A DNA stretch of 64,000 nt from an uncultured Bacteroidales bacterium (GTDB lineage Bacteria > Bacteroidota > Bacteroidia > Bacteroidales > UBA932): the NCBI GenBank assembly GCA_944326305.1, contig CALVDL010000016.1, forward strand, positions 1 through 64,000, in the 5' to 3' direction. Shown in pieces: positions 38,301 to 47,006 of the stretch (position 1 is its first letter; each line of letters opens with the position of its first letter). A program made the position numbers and the translations under genes. A model generated the notes under the pieces. The model saw only the letters and a list, made by a program, of their open reading frames with translations. It ran no database searches and was not told where the DNA came from.

Positions 38301-39626
38301 CTATTTGACAGGCCAGTATTTGTCGATGAATGCCTGCTTGATTCCTGTCTCAGCCTTGGAGAAGTACTTGGCGAACAGCTCCCAGGCCGTGTCCAGCATC
38401 TCGTCGATCTTGATATTCACATCGATGGCGAGCAGGCGGGTGGCATATTCCTTTGCGTAGTCCAGACAGCGCAGGTCATAGTCGCTCAGGTCGAAACCGT
38501 TCTCGAGCTTGGTCTTGGCGTTCTGCGCATCCGCGTAGAGCCTTACCGCTGCATTCATCACCTGGCTGTGGTCCTCCCTGGTCTGCTTCCCGATGACCAG
38601 CTGCTTAAGCCTTGACAGGGAGCGGAACGGGTCGATGATGATTTTCCCGGAGTCCGGGTCCGCACGCAGGTACAGCTGTCCTTCAGTGATATATCCGGTA
38701 TTGTCCGGTATCGCGTGGGTGATGTCCCCGTCATTCAGGGTAGTCACGGCTATTATCGTTATGGAGCCGCCGTCAGGCAGCTGCACAGCCTTTTCGTATA
38801 TTTTTGCGAGGTCGGAGTAAAGAGAACCCGGCATGGAGTCCTTCGAAGGAATCTGGTCCATACGGTTGCTCACGATACTCAGGGCGTCCGCATACAGGGT
38901 CATGTCAGTCAGGAGCACAAGCACTTTTTCGTTCTTCTCCACGGCGAAATACTCTGCCGCCGTGAGCGCCATGTCAGGTATGAGGAGCCTCTCGACAGGC
39001 GGCTGCTCTGTAGTGTTCACGAAGCTGATGATTTTCTCCAGTGCGCCTGCAGCCTCGAATTCATGCCTGAAAAAGAGATAGTCGTCATTGGACAGCCCCA
39101 TCCCTCCGAGTATGATCTTGTCTACGTCGGCACGCAGGGCCACCATGGCCATCACATTGTTGTACGGCTGGTCCGGGTCAGCGAAGAACGGGATCTTCTG
39201 TCCGGATACGAGCGTGTTGTTCAGGTCGATGCCCGCGATACCGGTAGGTATCAACTGTGAAGGCTGCCTCCTCTTGTACGGGTTGACCGAAGGTCCTCCG
39301 ATCTGCCTTTCCTCACCCTCGATCTGGGGACCTCCGTCGATCGGCTGCCCGTATGCGTTGAAGAAACGTCCTGCCAGCTGGTCGCTGACCTTCAGTGTCG
39401 GGGGCTCGCCGAGGAATGATACTTCCGCATCGGTCGGGATTCCCTCTGTGCCGGAGAACACCTGCAGGGTGACCATGTCCCCCTTTGTCTTTACCACCTG
39501 GGCCAGTCTGCCCTCTACCGTGGCGAGCTCGTCATTCGACACGCCTTGCGCTTTCAGCGATACGGTAGCCTTGGTGATGGCCTCCAGCTGCGTATATGTC
39601 TTTTGAAATGCCTTAGTTGTTGCCAT
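38301..39626 (-). CDS. ntpB: V-type ATP synthase subunit B
   Basis: A 441-residue non-catalytic head subunit, with PSQLIPTGIAGIDLNNTLVSGQKIP (positions about 117-142) and no full Walker A motif. The segment YLFFRHEFEAAGALEKIISF and later SMPGSLYSDLAKIYEKA follow the family. Three copies alternate with A in the head. Its start overlaps the end of subunit A by 14 bases, a sign of translational coupling for equal amounts. Confidence 0.95.
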   Translation of the reverse strand: MATTKAFQKTYTQLEAITKATVSLKAQGVSNDELATVEGRLAQVVKTKGDMVTLQVFSGTEGIPTDAEVSFLGEPPTLKVSDQLAGRFFNAYGQPIDGGPQIEGEERQIGGPSVNPYKRRQPSQLIPTGIAGIDLNNTLVSGQKIPFFADPDQPYNNVMAMVALRADVDKIILGGMGLSNDDYLFFRHEFEAAGALEKIISFVNTTEQPPVERLLIPDMALTAAEYFAVEKNEKVLVLLTDMTLYADALSIVSNRMDQIPSKDSMPGSLYSDLAKIYEKAVQLPDGGSITIIAVTTLNDGDITHAIPDNTGYITEGQLYLRADPDSGKIIIDPFRSLSRLKQLVIGKQTREDHSQVMNAAVRLYADAQNAKTKLENGFDLSDYDLRCLDYAKEYATRLLAIDVNIKIDEMLDTAWELFAKYFSKAETGIKQAFIDKYWPVK

Positions 39627-41373
39627 TGCTGTTGAGTAGATTATCGAGTTGTCCGTGGAATTTGTTGAAATTGTCGCTCTTGAACTCTGAATAGTTCATC
39701 TGACGGAGCAGGTTTATGAGCTCCTTGAAGTAGTCGCGGCATTTCTCATAGTCATCGAATGTGAATTCCCTGTCGCAGATGCCCAGTACCAGTTCGAGCA
39801 TGTATCTCTGCCTCTCCATCGGTGTCACGCTGTCTACAGGGTCGAATGCGTCCTGCTGCAGGATGACGAAATCTACGAGCTCTGATTTCCAGAACATTTC
39901 ATGGTAGCTCATAGGTACGCCGTCATCTCCCAGGATGTTTATCTGCTCGTTGGCCTCCTTGCCTTTGCGGATGATGTTCTTTGTCTTCTCCACCATCTCC
40001 ACCCATCCCGGGGTCACCTTTTCAGAAAGGTACTGGCGGATTTCAGGGTATTCGAGGTATTTGGAGTATGAGTCGATAGGGTTCACGGCAGGGTACCTCT
40101 TCTTGTCGGCCCTGTTCTGCTCCAGTGCGTAGAAGCAGCGCGCGGCTTTCATTGTGGACTCTGTTACAGGCTCCTTGAGGTTACCTCCGGCAGGGGAGAC
40201 AGTTCCGATGAAGGTGACTGACCCGGTCTGCCCGTTGTTCAGTACCACCATCCCTGCGCGTGCGTAGAAGTTCGATATGATTGCGGAGAGGTCCACAGGG
40301 AATGCGTCTGCACCTGGAAGCTCCTCCATACGGTTACTCATTTCACGCAGTGCCTGTGCCCAGCGGGATGTGGAGTCGGCAAGCAGGAGGACCTTCAGCC
40401 CCATCGCCCTGTAGTATTCGCAGATGGTCATCGCCGTATAGACGGAAGCCTCGCGGGCTGCGACAGGCATGTTCGAGGTGTTGCAGATGATAGTCGTCCT
40501 CTCCATCAGGTGACGGCCTGTATGCGGGTCTATCAGTTCAGGGAATTCGGTGAAGATCTCCACCACTTCGTTCGCGCGCTCGCCGCATGCCGCCATCACG
40601 ATAACCTCGGCGTCGCCCTGCTTGGCGATGGCGTGCTGGAGCACTGTCTTTCCGCATCCGAACGGGCCCGGGATGAATCCTGTACCTCCTTCCGCGATAG
40701 GGTCGAGCGTGTCGATTACGCGCACGCCTGTCTCCATTATCCTGGACGGCCTCGGCTTTTCCCTGTAGCCCTTGATCGCCACTTTCACCGGCCATTTCTG
40801 GACCATGGTCACTTTCATGTCCTCGCCGTCTTCATTTTCGAGGACAGCGACGGCAGTGTCAATGTTGTACTGCCCTGCGGGCACAATGGACTTGACGGTG
40901 TATTCCCCCTTGAATGAGAACGGCACCATTATCTTGTGCGGCAGCCATCCTTCCTTGACTTCCCCGAGCCAGTCGGCGGCGACAACCTTGTCTCCAGGGC
41001 TGGCGATAGGGGTGAAATCCCACAATTTGCTGTGGTCCAGAGGGTCCGTGTACTCTCCTCGCTTGAGGAACACTCCGGTCATCGTGGTGAGGTCGTTCTG
41101 CAGGCCGTCGTAACAGCTTGACAGAAGACCAGGGCCGAGGGTGGCCTCGAGCATCCTGTCCTCGAATTCCACTTCATTGCCGTTCTTCAGTCCGCGGGTG
41201 CTTTCGAATACCTGCACCGAGGCATTCCTCCCGTTTACCTTTATGACCTCGGCCATCAGTCTTGTCTCTCCGATCTTGATATAGCAGATCTCGTTCTGCG
41301 ATACAGGACCGTCGGTCTCCACTGTGACGAGGTTGGAAACGATTCCCGTAACCTTTCCAGTTGTTTTGCTCAT
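39613..41373 (-). CDS. ntpA: V-type ATP synthase subunit A (catalytic)
   Basis: A 586-residue catalytic subunit with the Walker A motif GPFGCGKTV near residue 237, the A-type non-homologous region (about 110-200, with GWLPHKIMVPFSFKGEYTVK) and LLADSTSRWAQALREMSNRM near 330. It hydrolyses or makes ATP in the cytoplasmic head. The operon order E-DUF2764-A-B-D-I-K is the one known from Bacteroidota, spirochaetes and chlamydiae. Confidence 0.96.
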   Translation of the reverse strand: MSKTTGKVTGIVSNLVTVETDGPVSQNEICYIKIGETRLMAEVIKVNGRNASVQVFESTRGLKNGNEVEFEDRMLEATLGPGLLSSCYDGLQNDLTTMTGVFLKRGEYTDPLDHSKLWDFTPIASPGDKVVAADWLGEVKEGWLPHKIMVPFSFKGEYTVKSIVPAGQYNIDTAVAVLENEDGEDMKVTMVQKWPVKVAIKGYREKPRPSRIMETGVRVIDTLDPIAEGGTGFIPGPFGCGKTVLQHAIAKQGDAEVIVMAACGERANEVVEIFTEFPELIDPHTGRHLMERTTIICNTSNMPVAAREASVYTAMTICEYYRAMGLKVLLLADSTSRWAQALREMSNRMEELPGADAFPVDLSAIISNFYARAGMVVLNNGQTGSVTFIGTVSPAGGNLKEPVTESTMKAARCFYALEQNRADKKRYPAVNPIDSYSKYLEYPEIRQYLSEKVTPGWVEMVEKTKNIIRKGKEANEQINILGDDGVPMSYHEMFWKSELVDFVILQQDAFDPVDSVTPMERQRYMLELVLGICDREFTFDDYEKCRDYFKELINLLRQMNYSEFKSDNFNKFHGQLDNLLNSNGNN

Positions 41374-41394
41374 GACTATGATTATTTTTTATTC

Positions 41395-42003
41395 CTATTT
41401 TGCATTGAATTGTACTCCCTTGAAAGTGCCGCGCACCTCGTCCACGAGCTTGCGGAACATTTCACGCCCGGTCTTTTCATCCAGGATATACCACCTTTCG
41501 ACTATGTGGAGCTTTGCGAGGAAGCCCAATACAGCCTCGAGGTCGAAATAGTCGTAGGTGGTCATTTCGTCGATTTTCTCCCACATCAGGTCATCTATCC
41601 CCCTTTCCCTTTCAAGGATGTCCTTCCCGTGCAGTATGGCGTCGAGCCTCGCTTCCTCTTCGAACTCCTCCCGGGTCCCGTCTTCATCCAGGACAATCAC
41701 GTCCTGTCCCGGGTCCCGTCCCAGAGCCCCGTTCAGATACCGGACCTTGGTGTTCCTGACATTCAGGTCGAAGCGGAAATACTCCCTTATGAACCTGTTC
41801 CTGTCCGTAAGGGCGGTGCGGTAGAAGTCCGCAGTGAGGTTTTCGTCAGAAAAGCCCTTTTCGAGCAGCAGTATTGTCCTGCAGTCTTTTTTCGAGCACT
41901 GCTCGATGATCTCCTGCCGTATGGTGTCCGGGGTCTTTTCCCCGGGTTTCCAGTCGTGGGAAAGTACAGGAAGACCTGAGATTATGTAATAGTAGTTGTT
42001 CAT
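41395..42003 (-). CDS. DUF2764 protein of the V-ATPase operon, probable subunit C counterpart
   Basis: A 202-residue protein starting MNNYYYIISGLPVLSHDWKPG, the typical start of DUF2764. Its place between subunits E and A, where other V-ATPase operons have subunit C, and the lack of a classical C gene suggest it fills the role of subunit C between stalk and membrane sector. This role is inferred from gene order. It is mostly helical and charged, with a WEKIDEMTTYDYFDLEAVLG stretch near residue 145. Confidence 0.85.
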   Translation of the reverse strand: MNNYYYIISGLPVLSHDWKPGEKTPDTIRQEIIEQCSKKDCRTILLLEKGFSDENLTADFYRTALTDRNRFIREYFRFDLNVRNTKVRYLNGALGRDPGQDVIVLDEDGTREEFEEEARLDAILHGKDILERERGIDDLMWEKIDEMTTYDYFDLEAVLGFLAKLHIVERWYILDEKTGREMFRKLVDEVRGTFKGVQFNAK

Positions 42004-42041
42004 GTATACAGGATACCTAAAAAATCCCTGTCACCAGGATA

Positions 42042-42659
42042 TTATTTTTCACCGAAAAGAAGGCTGCGTGTGGCAGGGCGGAGATATTCGCCTATGAGCT
42101 CCTTGAATGTCTCGTCAGTGAAGCTGAGGAAATACCCGCCGTCCTTCGGCCCGATGGTGAACCCTCCGGAGATCTTTTTCGAGAATGTGGCGGATACGCC
42201 TGCCTTGAGTATGCCGGAAAGCTGCTTTGTCACGAACGGTGTGAGCTCCTTCTTCATGCTCTCAGGAAGCACAAGGGCTATGTCCACCGGATCCTGGCCT
42301 GCAGGGGAAAATGCCTTGGCGACAGTCTCGATAAGCTGTTTTACGAAGTCTGCCGATGTGAGGGCGGCAGTCGTGTCCTTGTCGATCATTCCGGATACGA
42401 TGATGTTTTCGATAGTCTGTCTGGTGGCGGTCACGCTCTGCAGAGCGGCCATGCGGACGTCTCCTGTGATTTTGGTCTTGAGCTCCTCCGCCTCCTTGAG
42501 TGCGGCTGCCTTGATGGCTTCCGCTTCGGCGTTCGCACCGGCTATGATTTCATCTGCCTGTTTGCGGGCTTTGGCGAGAATTTCTTCGCCTTCCTGTTTT
42601 CCCTTTGACAGTCCCTCGTTATAGAGTTTCTCTGTCAGTTCTTGCAATTTGTCCTGCAT
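42042..42659 (-). CDS. ntpE: V-type ATP synthase subunit E (peripheral stalk)
   Basis: A 205-residue protein with a long N-terminal Ala/Glu/Lys-rich coiled coil (about 1-75) and a globular C-terminal part containing GGFTIGPKDGGYFLSFTDE. This is the layout of subunit E, part of the outer stalk. It is the first gene of the operon, preceded by a promoter at 42708-42739. A partner subunit G is not recognised. Confidence 0.88.
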   Translation of the reverse strand: MQDKLQELTEKLYNEGLSKGKQEGEEILAKARKQADEIIAGANAEAEAIKAAALKEAEELKTKITGDVRMAALQSVTATRQTIENIIVSGMIDKDTTAALTSADFVKQLIETVAKAFSPAGQDPVDIALVLPESMKKELTPFVTKQLSGILKAGVSATFSKKISGGFTIGPKDGGYFLSFTDETFKELIGEYLRPATRSLLFGEK

Positions 42660-42707
42660 ATTGTAGTGTTATTTAATTATTCATGTATTTCAAAGCCTAT
42701 ATCCCAA

Positions 42708-42739
42708 CAAATTTAAACAAATAGAATTTAAAAAACCAA
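42708..42739 (-). promoter_or_regulatory. Promoter of the V-ATPase operon
   Basis: On the minus strand: TTG (42737-42739) and TAAATTTG (42708-42715) with a 21-base spacer, 49 bases before the ntpE ATG. A second TAAATTTG copy lies at 42759-42766 without a good -33, so an alternative start is possible. The surrounding 150 bases are very AT-rich and hold no gene. Confidence 0.6.
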
Positions 42740-42847
42740 CTATAACCGATACTTTTTTCAAATTTAATAATTTTGCAATGAAATTTGGGACTTTTTGAAT
42801 GAAATAATCGGCTTTCGTAATGAAACATGCGTCCCCCCAAAAAATAA

Positions 42848-42875
42848 CGGGGACAGTCCCTATGACATGTCCCCG
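42848..42875 (-). terminator. Terminator after the carboxylase operon
   Basis: CGGGGACA (42848-42855) pairs with TGTCCCCG (42868-42875). On the minus strand the stem is followed by a T-rich run, so it ends the mmdA-small subunit-biotin carrier transcript 25 bases after its stop codon. Confidence 0.8.
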
Positions 42876-42899
42876 TCAGATCTCTGTATTTCCGTGCCG

Positions 42900-43373
42900 T
42901 CAGCCGATGGTCACGATAGGAACTCCTTCCAGTACGGAATCTCCCTTGTTTACATGGATGGCTGTTACAGTACCTGCATGGTCTGCCTCTATGGCGTTCT
43001 CCATCTTCATGGCCTCGAGGACAGCTACCTGCTGTCCGGCCTTCACAGCGTCGCCGACTTTAACGGAGATCTCGACGATTACCCCCGGAAGCGGTGATGT
43101 GACAGGCTTGCCTGCTCCGGTTGCGGCCGGTGCCGCCGTCTGGGGAGCCGGTGCTGCCTGTGGCTGAGGAGCCGGAGCGGCCGCCTGGGCCGGTGCAGGA
43201 GTTGCTGCTGCCGGCTGTGCCGGTGCTGCGGCAGGCTGTACGGATATGGTCTGTCCGCCGCCGAGCTGCACTTTATATGACGCTACTACAGTTACATCGG
43301 CTACATTGCCTTCTACCGAGTTGATGGTTACGCTGTACTCGTTACCGTTTATATTGAAATTGTACTGTTTCAT
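42900..43373 (-). CDS. Biotin carboxyl carrier protein of a carboxylase/decarboxylase
   Basis: A 157-residue protein with an Ala/Pro/Gln-rich flexible linker (about 48-88) and a C-terminal biotinyl domain with the motif EAMKMEN (biotinylated Lys123). It carries CO2 between active sites. It follows the carboxyltransferase subunit and a small subunit on the same strand, forming a three-gene operon. The linker length is typical for the gamma/biotin subunits of methylmalonyl-CoA or oxaloacetate decarboxylases. Confidence 0.93.
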   Translation of the reverse strand: MKQYNFNINGNEYSVTINSVEGNVADVTVVASYKVQLGGGQTISVQPAAAPAQPAAATPAPAQAAAPAPQPQAAPAPQTAAPAATGAGKPVTSPLPGVIVEISVKVGDAVKAGQQVAVLEAMKMENAIEADHAGTVTAIHVNKGDSVLEGVPIVTIG

Positions 43374-43391
43374 TGTCTTTGTTATTAAAGG

Positions 43392-43616
43392 TTATTTCTT
43401 TCTTTCCGGCAGACTGCGCAGTGTCGCATATCTTGATGTCCACGGGGTCTGGGTGCGCTTGATGGTGATGACGAAGCTTTCGCTGTCGTGCGCATTCCCG
43501 TCCTCTTCCTGGCAGCGGTCCAGGGCCATGGCTATGGCGGCACAGATTTCTCCTCCGATTCCATAGCTTATTCCGGCCGCTATCTCCAAAGCCTTGTCCG
43601 GTGTAATTTCATTCAT
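43392..43616 (-). CDS. Small subunit of the methylmalonyl-CoA decarboxylase-type operon
   Basis: A 74-residue protein between the carboxyltransferase and biotin-carrier genes. The middle part EICAAIAMALDRC and the end ITIKRTQTPWTSRYATLRSLPERKK resemble the soluble C-terminal part of OadG/MmdD-type small subunits, which tether the biotin carrier and alpha subunit. The N-terminal membrane helix of classical OadG is missing. The frame is short, but its position, spacing and family-like end support a real gene. Confidence 0.72.
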   Translation of the reverse strand: MNEITPDKALEIAAGISYGIGGEICAAIAMALDRCQEEDGNAHDSESFVITIKRTQTPWTSRYATLRSLPERKK

Positions 43617-43654
43617 ATTGTAAAGACTTTAAATGTTCGGAACTGTATTCGGGA

Positions 43655-45217
43655 CTAAAGAGGCAGGTTGTCATGCTTCTTTGCAGGGTTGGTCACCTTT
43701 TTGCCTGCGAGCTGCTCAAGGGCCCTGATTACGCGGAAACGGGTGTTGCGCGGCTCGATGACGTCGTCGATGTAGCCGTAGCTTGCCGCCTGGTAAGGGT
43801 TGCAGAACAGGTCATTGTACTCAGTCTTCTTCTCCTCTGCGACGCGTGCCTTTTCGGCAGGGTCCTCGATAGCCTTGATTTCTTTCGAGTAGAGGATTTC
43901 CACTGCACCGTCGGCTCCCATCACGGCGATGTTTGCTGACGGCCATGCGTAGTTGATGTCACCGCGGAGCTGTTTGCAGCTCATGACTATATGCGATCCT
44001 CCGTATGATTTCCTGAGTGTTACGGTGACCTTAGGTACAGTGGCCTCGCCGTATGCGTAAAGGAGCTTCGCCCCGTGGACGATGATTCCGCCGTATTCCT
44101 GCTGCGTCCCGCAGAGGAATCCAGGCACGTCCACCAGTGTCACGAGAGGGATGTTGAAGGCATCGCAGAAACGTACGAAACGTGCTGCCTTGCGGGATGC
44201 GTTGATGTCAAGCACTCCGGCAAGGATTTTCGGCTGGTTGGCGACTATACCTACGGACCTTCCGTTCATGTGCGCGAAACCTATGATGATGTTCTTTGCG
44301 TAGTTCTTGTGTATCTCGAGGAATTTGCCGTCATCCACGATGCTTCCTATCACCTTGTACATGTCATACGGCTTGTTCGGGCTGTCAGGGATGATGTCGT
44401 TGAGAGAGTCGTCTACACGGCCCACAGGGTCGTCTGTCGGCACGAACGGGGCCTCCTCCATGTTGTTCTGAGGGATGAAGCTCAGTATGTCCTTGATGAT
44501 CTGGATACCTTCCTCCTCATTTTCAGCCGCGAAATGTGCAACACCGCTCTTTGTGGCATGTACACTGGCGCCTCCGAGCTCTTCCTGTGTCACCACCTCT
44601 CCTGTCACGGTCTTCACGACACCGGGGCCGGTAAGGAACATGTAGGAGGTGTTCTTCACCATGATGTTGAAGTCAGTCAGGGCAGGGGAGTACACCGCCC
44701 CTCCGGCGCAAGGTCCGAAGATGCCTGAAATCTGAGGCACCACGCCTGATGCCATGATGTTCCTCTGGAATATCTCGCCGAAGCCTGCGAGTGCGCAGAT
44801 GCCCTCCTGTATACGCGCTCCGCCGGAGTCGTTCAGGCCGATGCAAGGGGCGCCGTTCTTCATGGCCATGTCCATGACCTTGCATATCTTCTGGGCCATG
44901 GTCTCTGAAAGGGAGCCTCCAGATACGGTGAAGTCCTGGGCGAAGACATACACGAGCCTGCCGTCTATGGTGCCCTGTCCTGTCACTACGCCGTCACCGT
45001 CAAACTTGGTCTTTTCCATTCCGAAGTTGGTGCAGCGGTGCTGGACGAACATGTCGTATTCTTCAAAGCTGCCTTCGTCAAGGAGCATCGCGATCCTCTC
45101 TCTGGCTGTGAATTTTCCTTTGGCATGCTGTGCGTCAATCCTTTTCTGGCCACCGCCCATGCGGGCTTTGGCCCTGCGCTCAACAAGCTCTTTGATCTTT
45201 TCCTGCTGGATACTCAT
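43655..45217 (-). CDS. mmdA: Acyl-CoA carboxyltransferase (methylmalonyl-CoA decarboxylase alpha / propionyl-CoA carboxylase beta)
   Basis: A 520-residue carboxyltransferase with two crotonase-like halves. Family segments include [17 protein letters not shown] near the start, [29 protein letters not shown], and in the second half [28 protein letters not shown] (split motif) and [13 protein letters not shown]. It moves CO2 between a short acyl-CoA and biotin; in Bacteroidota it usually works in the succinate-propionate pathway. The ATG at 45217 (MSIQQEK) is preferred over one two codons upstream. The ion-pumping beta subunit gene is not adjacent, so carboxylase use with an unlinked AccC is also possible. 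Confidence 0.92.
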   Translation of the reverse strand: MSIQQEKIKELVERRAKARMGGGQKRIDAQHAKGKFTARERIAMLLDEGSFEEYDMFVQHRCTNFGMEKTKFDGDGVVTGQGTIDGRLVYVFAQDFTVSGGSLSETMAQKICKVMDMAMKNGAPCIGLNDSGGARIQEGICALAGFGEIFQRNIMASGVVPQISGIFGPCAGGAVYSPALTDFNIMVKNTSYMFLTGPGVVKTVTGEVVTQEELGGASVHATKSGVAHFAAENEEEGIQIIKDILSFIPQNNMEEAPFVPTDDPVGRVDDSLNDIIPDSPNKPYDMYKVIGSIVDDGKFLEIHKNYAKNIIIGFAHMNGRSVGIVANQPKILAGVLDINASRKAARFVRFCDAFNIPLVTLVDVPGFLCGTQQEYGGIIVHGAKLLYAYGEATVPKVTVTLRKSYGGSHIVMSCKQLRGDINYAWPSANIAVMGADGAVEILYSKEIKAIEDPAEKARVAEEKKTEYNDLFCNPYQAASYGYIDDVIEPRNTRFRVIRALEQLAGKKVTNPAKKHDNLPL

Positions 45218-45276
45218 AATCAATATTTTTTAGATATTAATATTTTTCATCTTTGTGCCTGATTGCCCAAATCATG

Positions 45277-45284
45277 CAAATATA
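45277..45284 (-). promoter_or_regulatory. Candidate -7 box of the carboxylase operon
   Basis: CAAATATA reads TATATTTG on the minus strand, 60 bases before the mmdA ATG. A clear TTG is not seen at standard distance upstream. Confidence 0.45.
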
Positions 45285-45309
45285 ATAAACACTTTTGGAA
45301 TTTCCTCCA

Positions 45310-46932
45310 TTATCTCCGGCCGAAAACACTCCTTCCTGCATACGAGAGCCTGATGCTCAGACCGAAGGAGTCCTGGTACATTTCCCCGAAATCGCCGTAG
45401 AGACCGATCCCGAGAGACAGCGGTGTGTTCCTGCCGAGTCTCGGCACTTCACATTCAAGGGCCAGGGAGAACTGCTGCGGGACGGCGTCGAAAAGGCTTA
45501 TGCTCTGGGCGTATTTCCCGAAGTTCCTGCTGTATGTGAACAGGAATTTATATGGTATCAGGCGGGCCGCCTTGCCGCGGATGCCGAAATGCCATGCACT
45601 GAGCCTGTTGTTGCATACTCCGAGCACTTTCCCGTCCTCTCCTGCAGGCATCGGGGTGAATAGAGGGAGCCCGATGGTTTTCCCGTAATATGTCCACCCG
45701 GACTGGTATTCACCGTTGTTGAAATAGTTGTCCCGCCCTCCGTATATGTGATACGGCTCATCCTTGTGTTCAGGGTCTGTGGTGTTGTCATGGTGGGGGC
45801 CGGACTGCCATTTGGTGTTAACGTATTCGACCAGGATGTCGCTCACCCACCTGTCCTTCTCCCTGAATGAGAAGTTAAGGGTGTTAACCCCGTCCGGGAA
45901 GTTCTGGAACCTCATCCCGGACTTGTCGTCGAACGGTATGTCGTGCTGGAATGTGACAGTGAAGTCGTCCGCCCTCCAGTCCAGGCGTATCAGCTCACGC
46001 CCGAGGTGGTTGCCGAGGACATTGATCTGGTCGCTCTTCGTGGCGTCGTCCCCTCCGCTCATTCCGAATACCACTCTTATGTAGTCGTTTAAAGAGCCCG
46101 GCTGCTTCCCGTATTTCGGGGATGTGCCGCTCCACTGGCTCCACATCTCCAGCCCTACCGTAAGCGAGAACCGTCTTGCAGGGGTTATCTTCAGGTATAG
46201 GGACTCGTTGTGGACTTTCGCTTTGTCTATGTACCTGTTGTCAAGCATCATATAGTCGGCGAAATTGGCCTTGAACCCTATTATCCTGTTTGTATACGGT
46301 ATGTAAATGAAGTCCGTGCTCAGGTTGTATCCAGGAAGGTTGCGCGCATTGCCGCTGTATGCAAGGTTGCCTCCGGTGAGGGAAAGTCCGTTGTAGTCGT
46401 AATAGCGGTCCTTCATGCCGAAGTCGAGATGCAGCTTTTTCCAGCTTATGCCGAAATACAGCCTGTCAAGCATTCCGTCCCAGTTGTCCATCACCCCGTA
46501 TCCGGCTACGGACAGGCCTGCAGACAGGACTATCTCCGGTTTTGTGAGGTACGCGAACTCCGCTCCTGCGGTCAATAAACCCGACATGCCGCCCCTGTTG
46601 TTGCCGAATCCGGTGATGTTCCTGTTTCCCCCGCTGGAGAGATTTTCAGGCACCAGGCCTCGGCGGTTGGCTCCCGCCCAGAACGGCATGCCGTGTGAAG
46701 CCCCTGAACCATACAGGGATACATCCCATGTTACGATTCCCTGCCGTTTGGCAAGGTCCCTGTATTCATATTCCGGCTCCAGAAGGAAATGCCCCGGCAG
46801 CAGTTTTATGGCCGCGCTGTCGGATTTCGGGATCAGCACCTCCCTTGCATGGATGTCCTGTGTCCCTGTCAACGAAAAAGCGGATATGGCCGCTCCTATT
46901 ATTATATATAGGGGAAATCTTGTTGTCTTCAT
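45310..46932 (-). CDS. Second Wzi-like capsule assembly outer-membrane protein
   Basis: A 540-residue paralogue of the gene at 249-1877. The ATG at 46932 (MKTTRFPLYIIIGAAIS) gives a clean signal peptide ending DIHA; an upstream ATG at 47010 would overlap the recombinase stop. The barrel strands align along the whole length, including WDVSLYG, LYFGISWKKLHLDFGMKDR, GNLAYSGNARNLPGYNLSTDF and PQQFSLALECE. Unlike the first copy, it is not beside an export operon but 74 bases behind a solitary tyrosine recombinase gene, with its own promoter. It probably serves another capsule or an alternative surface state. Confidence 0.82.
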   Translation of the reverse strand: MKTTRFPLYIIIGAAISAFSLTGTQDIHAREVLIPKSDSAAIKLLPGHFLLEPEYEYRDLAKRQGIVTWDVSLYGSGASHGMPFWAGANRRGLVPENLSSGGNRNITGFGNNRGGMSGLLTAGAEFAYLTKPEIVLSAGLSVAGYGVMDNWDGMLDRLYFGISWKKLHLDFGMKDRYYDYNGLSLTGGNLAYSGNARNLPGYNLSTDFIYIPYTNRIIGFKANFADYMMLDNRYIDKAKVHNESLYLKITPARRFSLTVGLEMWSQWSGTSPKYGKQPGSLNDYIRVVFGMSGGDDATKSDQINVLGNHLGRELIRLDWRADDFTVTFQHDIPFDDKSGMRFQNFPDGVNTLNFSFREKDRWVSDILVEYVNTKWQSGPHHDNTTDPEHKDEPYHIYGGRDNYFNNGEYQSGWTYYGKTIGLPLFTPMPAGEDGKVLGVCNNRLSAWHFGIRGKAARLIPYKFLFTYSRNFGKYAQSISLFDAVPQQFSLALECEVPRLGRNTPLSLGIGLYGDFGEMYQDSFGLSIRLSYAGRSVFGRR

Positions 46933-46965
46933 TTTCTGAAAGTGTACTGGTTTTAAATTCCGGTG

Positions 46966-46997
46966 CAAATTTAGAAGCAGTTTTAAATTTTTACAAA
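46966..46997 (-). promoter_or_regulatory. Promoter of the second wzi-like gene
   Basis: On the minus strand: TTTG (46994-46997) and TAAATTTG (46966-46973) with a 20-base spacer, 33 bases before the ATG. It lies in the short gap after the recombinase, so the wzi copy is not dependent on the recombinase transcript. Confidence 0.7.
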
Positions 46998-47006
46998 AAT
47001 TCTTTT

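Noticed and set aside
38715..39260. A 181-residue plus-strand frame inside the V-ATPase B gene
   Set aside because: It is antisense to a conserved subunit, with no start region or family match.
43165..43235. Ala/Pro/Gln-rich stretch with repeated codons, considered as a DNA tandem repeat
   Set aside because: It codes for the flexible linker of the biotin carrier protein, a normal feature of the family.
46933..47006. Possible invertible promoter between recombinase and second wzi gene
   Set aside because: Only 74 bases are available and I find no inverted repeat pair flanking the promoter. The recombinase may act elsewhere.
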